Positions 45,301-45,965 of a stretch of 45,965 nt of DNA are shown piece after piece. The stretch covers positions 1 through 45,965 of the forward strand of contig CADBJR010000012.1 of assembly GCA_902795065.1 (NCBI GenBank), given 5' to 3'. This DNA is from an uncultured Coriobacteriaceae bacterium. GTDB lineage: Bacteria; Actinomycetota; Coriobacteriia; Coriobacteriales; Atopobiaceae. The notes below the pieces were generated by a model, which saw only the letters and a program-made list of their open reading frames with translations, was not told the origin of the DNA and ran no database searches. A program made the position numbers and the translations under genes. How positions within the stretch are numbered: position 1 is the first letter of the stretch; each line of letters starts with the position of its first letter.

Positions 45301-45839
45301 TCACCGCCGACAGCGACAGGGCCACGAACCTCGGATCCGCTTTCCACCAGCTCGCCCAGTCGATGGTCGAGAGCGGTGCGGCCCCATCCGCTGCGCGCAT
45401 CGCTGCAGCTGGGCGCACCTGGCAGCTCACGCGCCAGCAGCGCGCCCGCCTCTCGGCCGCCATCGCGCGCTGGGAGCGTTCCGCCATCCGCGCAGAGGCG
45501 CTCTCGCACGCCGTCCTCCGCGCCGAGGTGCCCTTCTTCCTGCATCTGGAGTCGGAGTACGGGGACTACCTCGAGGGCGCCATCGACCTGCTCTGCACCG
45601 ATCCCGGCTCGACGCACGCCCTCGTCATCGACTACAAGACCGGCGACGCTGGCCTGACCATGGAGCAGATCCGCGAGCGCCACGCCATGCAGGCGGGCTA
45701 CTACGCCGATGTGCTGCTGCGCCTCGGCTACGGAAGCGTCGAGTGCGCCTTCGTCTGCGTGGAGCTCGAGGATGCCGCCGGCGAGCCCGTCGTCGCCCGC
45801 TATTCCTTCGATTCATCGAACATACATTCGCTTTTTTAG
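42366..45839 (+). CDS. addA: AddA-type helicase-nuclease, with two compensating frame changes
   Basis: The frame is open for 1157 residues. Helicase motifs seen: Walker A AAGAGSGKS (24-32), THAAADEIRERI, STIHGMC, DEFQDT (Asp367) and VGDAQQSIYRFQGAD (to 408). Later come VMTVHASKGLEFP, RLLYVALTRAKEA and a C-terminal nuclease VIDYKTGD with QAGYYADVL. Between residues 409 and about 603 the frame reads R/H/P-rich nonsense. The true family sequence (LTTNFRSHADILSF...VVLLMGSLKHVQTYL...FDKRQL) lies in the +1 frame, about 43612-44165. About 11 expected residues are missing at the first junction, so a small deletion occurred there; a second frame change near 44165-44177 restores the frame. The product should be inactive unless this is an assembly error. 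AGAGGAGG precedes ATG 42366. Confidence 0.85.
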   Translation: MARTIPTPAQQAIISSLDTPLFVAAGAGSGKSATLAERVAWALTPGSGANGEPFISSLDQVLVITYTHAAADEIRERIRARLRSDERLAHHALDVDAAWISTIHGMCIRILKAHAFELGLDPELSLIPETRAAELLEKSVDDCVRDLSQREEYRALCAAFDIRGRSTSSGDLGTTIISMVKSLRAAAASGVDGFESLKFPGVVRPLAEPLCDYLGACREMEALIDEKGFNGNKSNDEGYSQLKAHIAAVSGFASGADRSDAAAIACVDALPSLNGRAFGSKDLKDLWKELRQQHGRLVLSKNLVAQAPLRIQLVRLAAEVDGVFSARKAALGMVDNSDLLLKTHRAFAEHPEIARLYGGKFKLVMVDEFQDTNEQQVQMISHLSGEDAEHLCTVGDAQQSIYRFQGADRRELPPQPHHQLPQPRGHPLVRREGLPWRDHPAVHAALALAPARRHLPHAGAPAHHGRAHLGSPQHRWRAPGHRGGADRRPHRVLHRRGRKRGRRGAAHGEPQARPDLPRRPALARHRVRGHGRLDLLRCPRGLPRRRAHRGARQSLRHEARPLPGAHRRHLLLRCERHLPARHARPRAAGRARCPRLRQAPAPALPAGSAPSERLRRAAEVLGRAFDRMRSWQLADVLEGIVRESGWIARLEAGGPQGIACAANVLAAIRFAADLADQGGFGVSRAARELADWLKVSRQGLASLDTGEQGVVRVMTVHASKGLEFPIVAVAELWGTGREKLDAIVAENVGSDIFAALIPKEVRDHLPDEAELPASAGAPLEDWAAYLAKLHRDSERAERGRLLYVALTRAKEALILGLSVNVTAKTNPYGTNWGPRLASDACTALFGDGLPMPGLSSIGYGGSADALVRHVAVDRTVVDDEGVPDIPFDAGGSYVHVPPAAPDTRSMALFDPAVDDGIAEVRGASRPRRMRSGTFSYSSVHAQLAASAGEENTPQPPADEVLHRAIAVVEEEDDASAEPLTADSDRATNLGSAFHQLAQSMVESGAAPSAARIAAAGRTWQLTRQQRARLSAAIARWERSAIRAEALSHAVLRAEVPFFLHLESEYGDYLEGAIDLLCTDPGSTHALVIDYKTGDAGLTMEQIRERHAMQAGYYADVLLRLGYGSVECAFVCVELEDAAGEPVVARYSFDSSNIHSLF

Positions 45840-45881
45840 GGTAGACTGGAAAGGTGCCGCCCTTATACGGAAGAGGTGCTG

Positions 45882-45965
45882 ATGGCCTTCGTACATCTCC
45901 ACAACCACTCGGATTTCTCCATCCTCGACGGTGCGACGCGCATCTCCGACATGGTCGATTCCGCC
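45882..45965 (+). CDS. dnaE: DNA polymerase III alpha subunit, 5' end cut by window edge
   Basis: The first 28 codons read MAFVHLHNHSDFSILDGATR, the conserved start of the PHP domain of DnaE-type polymerase III alpha subunits, with the HLHNHSDFS metal-binding histidines. GAAGAGG precedes the ATG. It lies 42 bp after addA. The rest is outside the window. Confidence 0.85.
   Translation, partial: MAFVHLHNHSDFSILDGATRISDMVDSA

Overview
The window is high-GC, densely coded DNA with short intergenic gaps. Its gene content (PTS-driven sucrose operon with a LacI regulator, Tat/lipobox glycosidase, CsoR/CopA, AddB-AddA, AgrC/AgrA-like pair) fits a Gram-positive host-associated actinomycete. My best guess is class Coriobacteriia, Collinsella-like; this is inference from style and content, since no rRNA or tRNA is present. 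I see no CRISPR array, integrase, transposase gene or prophage.

Layout. 1-5161: a minus-strand block reading pspA, a GIDE-domain membrane protein, msrC, pyrE, then a glycine riboswitch with a terminator, gcvT and gcvH (cut by the left edge). 5162-6565: asnS. 6595-6734: an unusual nested palindromic element. 6730-7660: a barstar/barnase pair whose tethered barnase is split by a frameshift. 7734-14748: a sucrose operon on the minus strand (scrR, scrA, two different GH32 hydrolases, scrK) with two near-identical operators and an internal hairpin terminator. 14909-15793: an uncharacterised membrane protein with a Cys/His motif. 16044-18713: fumC-metY. 18710-20820: a small XRE regulator divergent from the membrane protease htrA. 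20907-25205: a DUF2130 protein, a TIR-membrane-beta-propeller protein and a cysteine desulfidase family protein. 25211-28343: copper homeostasis (csoR, copA) interleaved with two long perfect palindromes; copA carries a C-terminal CopZ domain with its own internal start signal. 28420-30418: LytTR response regulator and GHKL kinase. 30526-32964: Tat-exported GH3 lipoprotein. 33136-35310: ligA. 35333-36918: a family of small beta-rich lipoproteins, one broken by an in-frame stop. 36939-39175: zinc phospholipase-like protein, DUF6506-like protein and a ROK kinase. 39263-45839: addB-addA, with addA carrying two compensating frame changes. 45882-45965: start of dnaE, cut by the right edge.

How the genes work together. 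ScrA would import and phosphorylate sucrose, the two GH32 enzymes hydrolyse sucrose-6-phosphate, ScrK phosphorylates the released fructose, and ScrR represses both itself and the operon through matching sites. CsoR would sense cytosolic copper and release copA, which pumps it out, with the CopZ-like domain handing over the metal. GcvT/GcvH are switched by glycine. PspA, the GIDE protein, HtrA and MsrC point to envelope and oxidative stress handling.

The least explained items are: the PspA-GIDE pair with a palindrome around its promoter; the TIR-TM-DUF5050-like receptor; the split membrane-tethered barnase; the copA/copZ gene-within-gene; and three nested or mirror-image palindromes that look like mobile REP-type elements. 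Three genes (barnase, a lipoprotein, addA) show frame damage in only 46 kb, which means either real decay or local assembly error.
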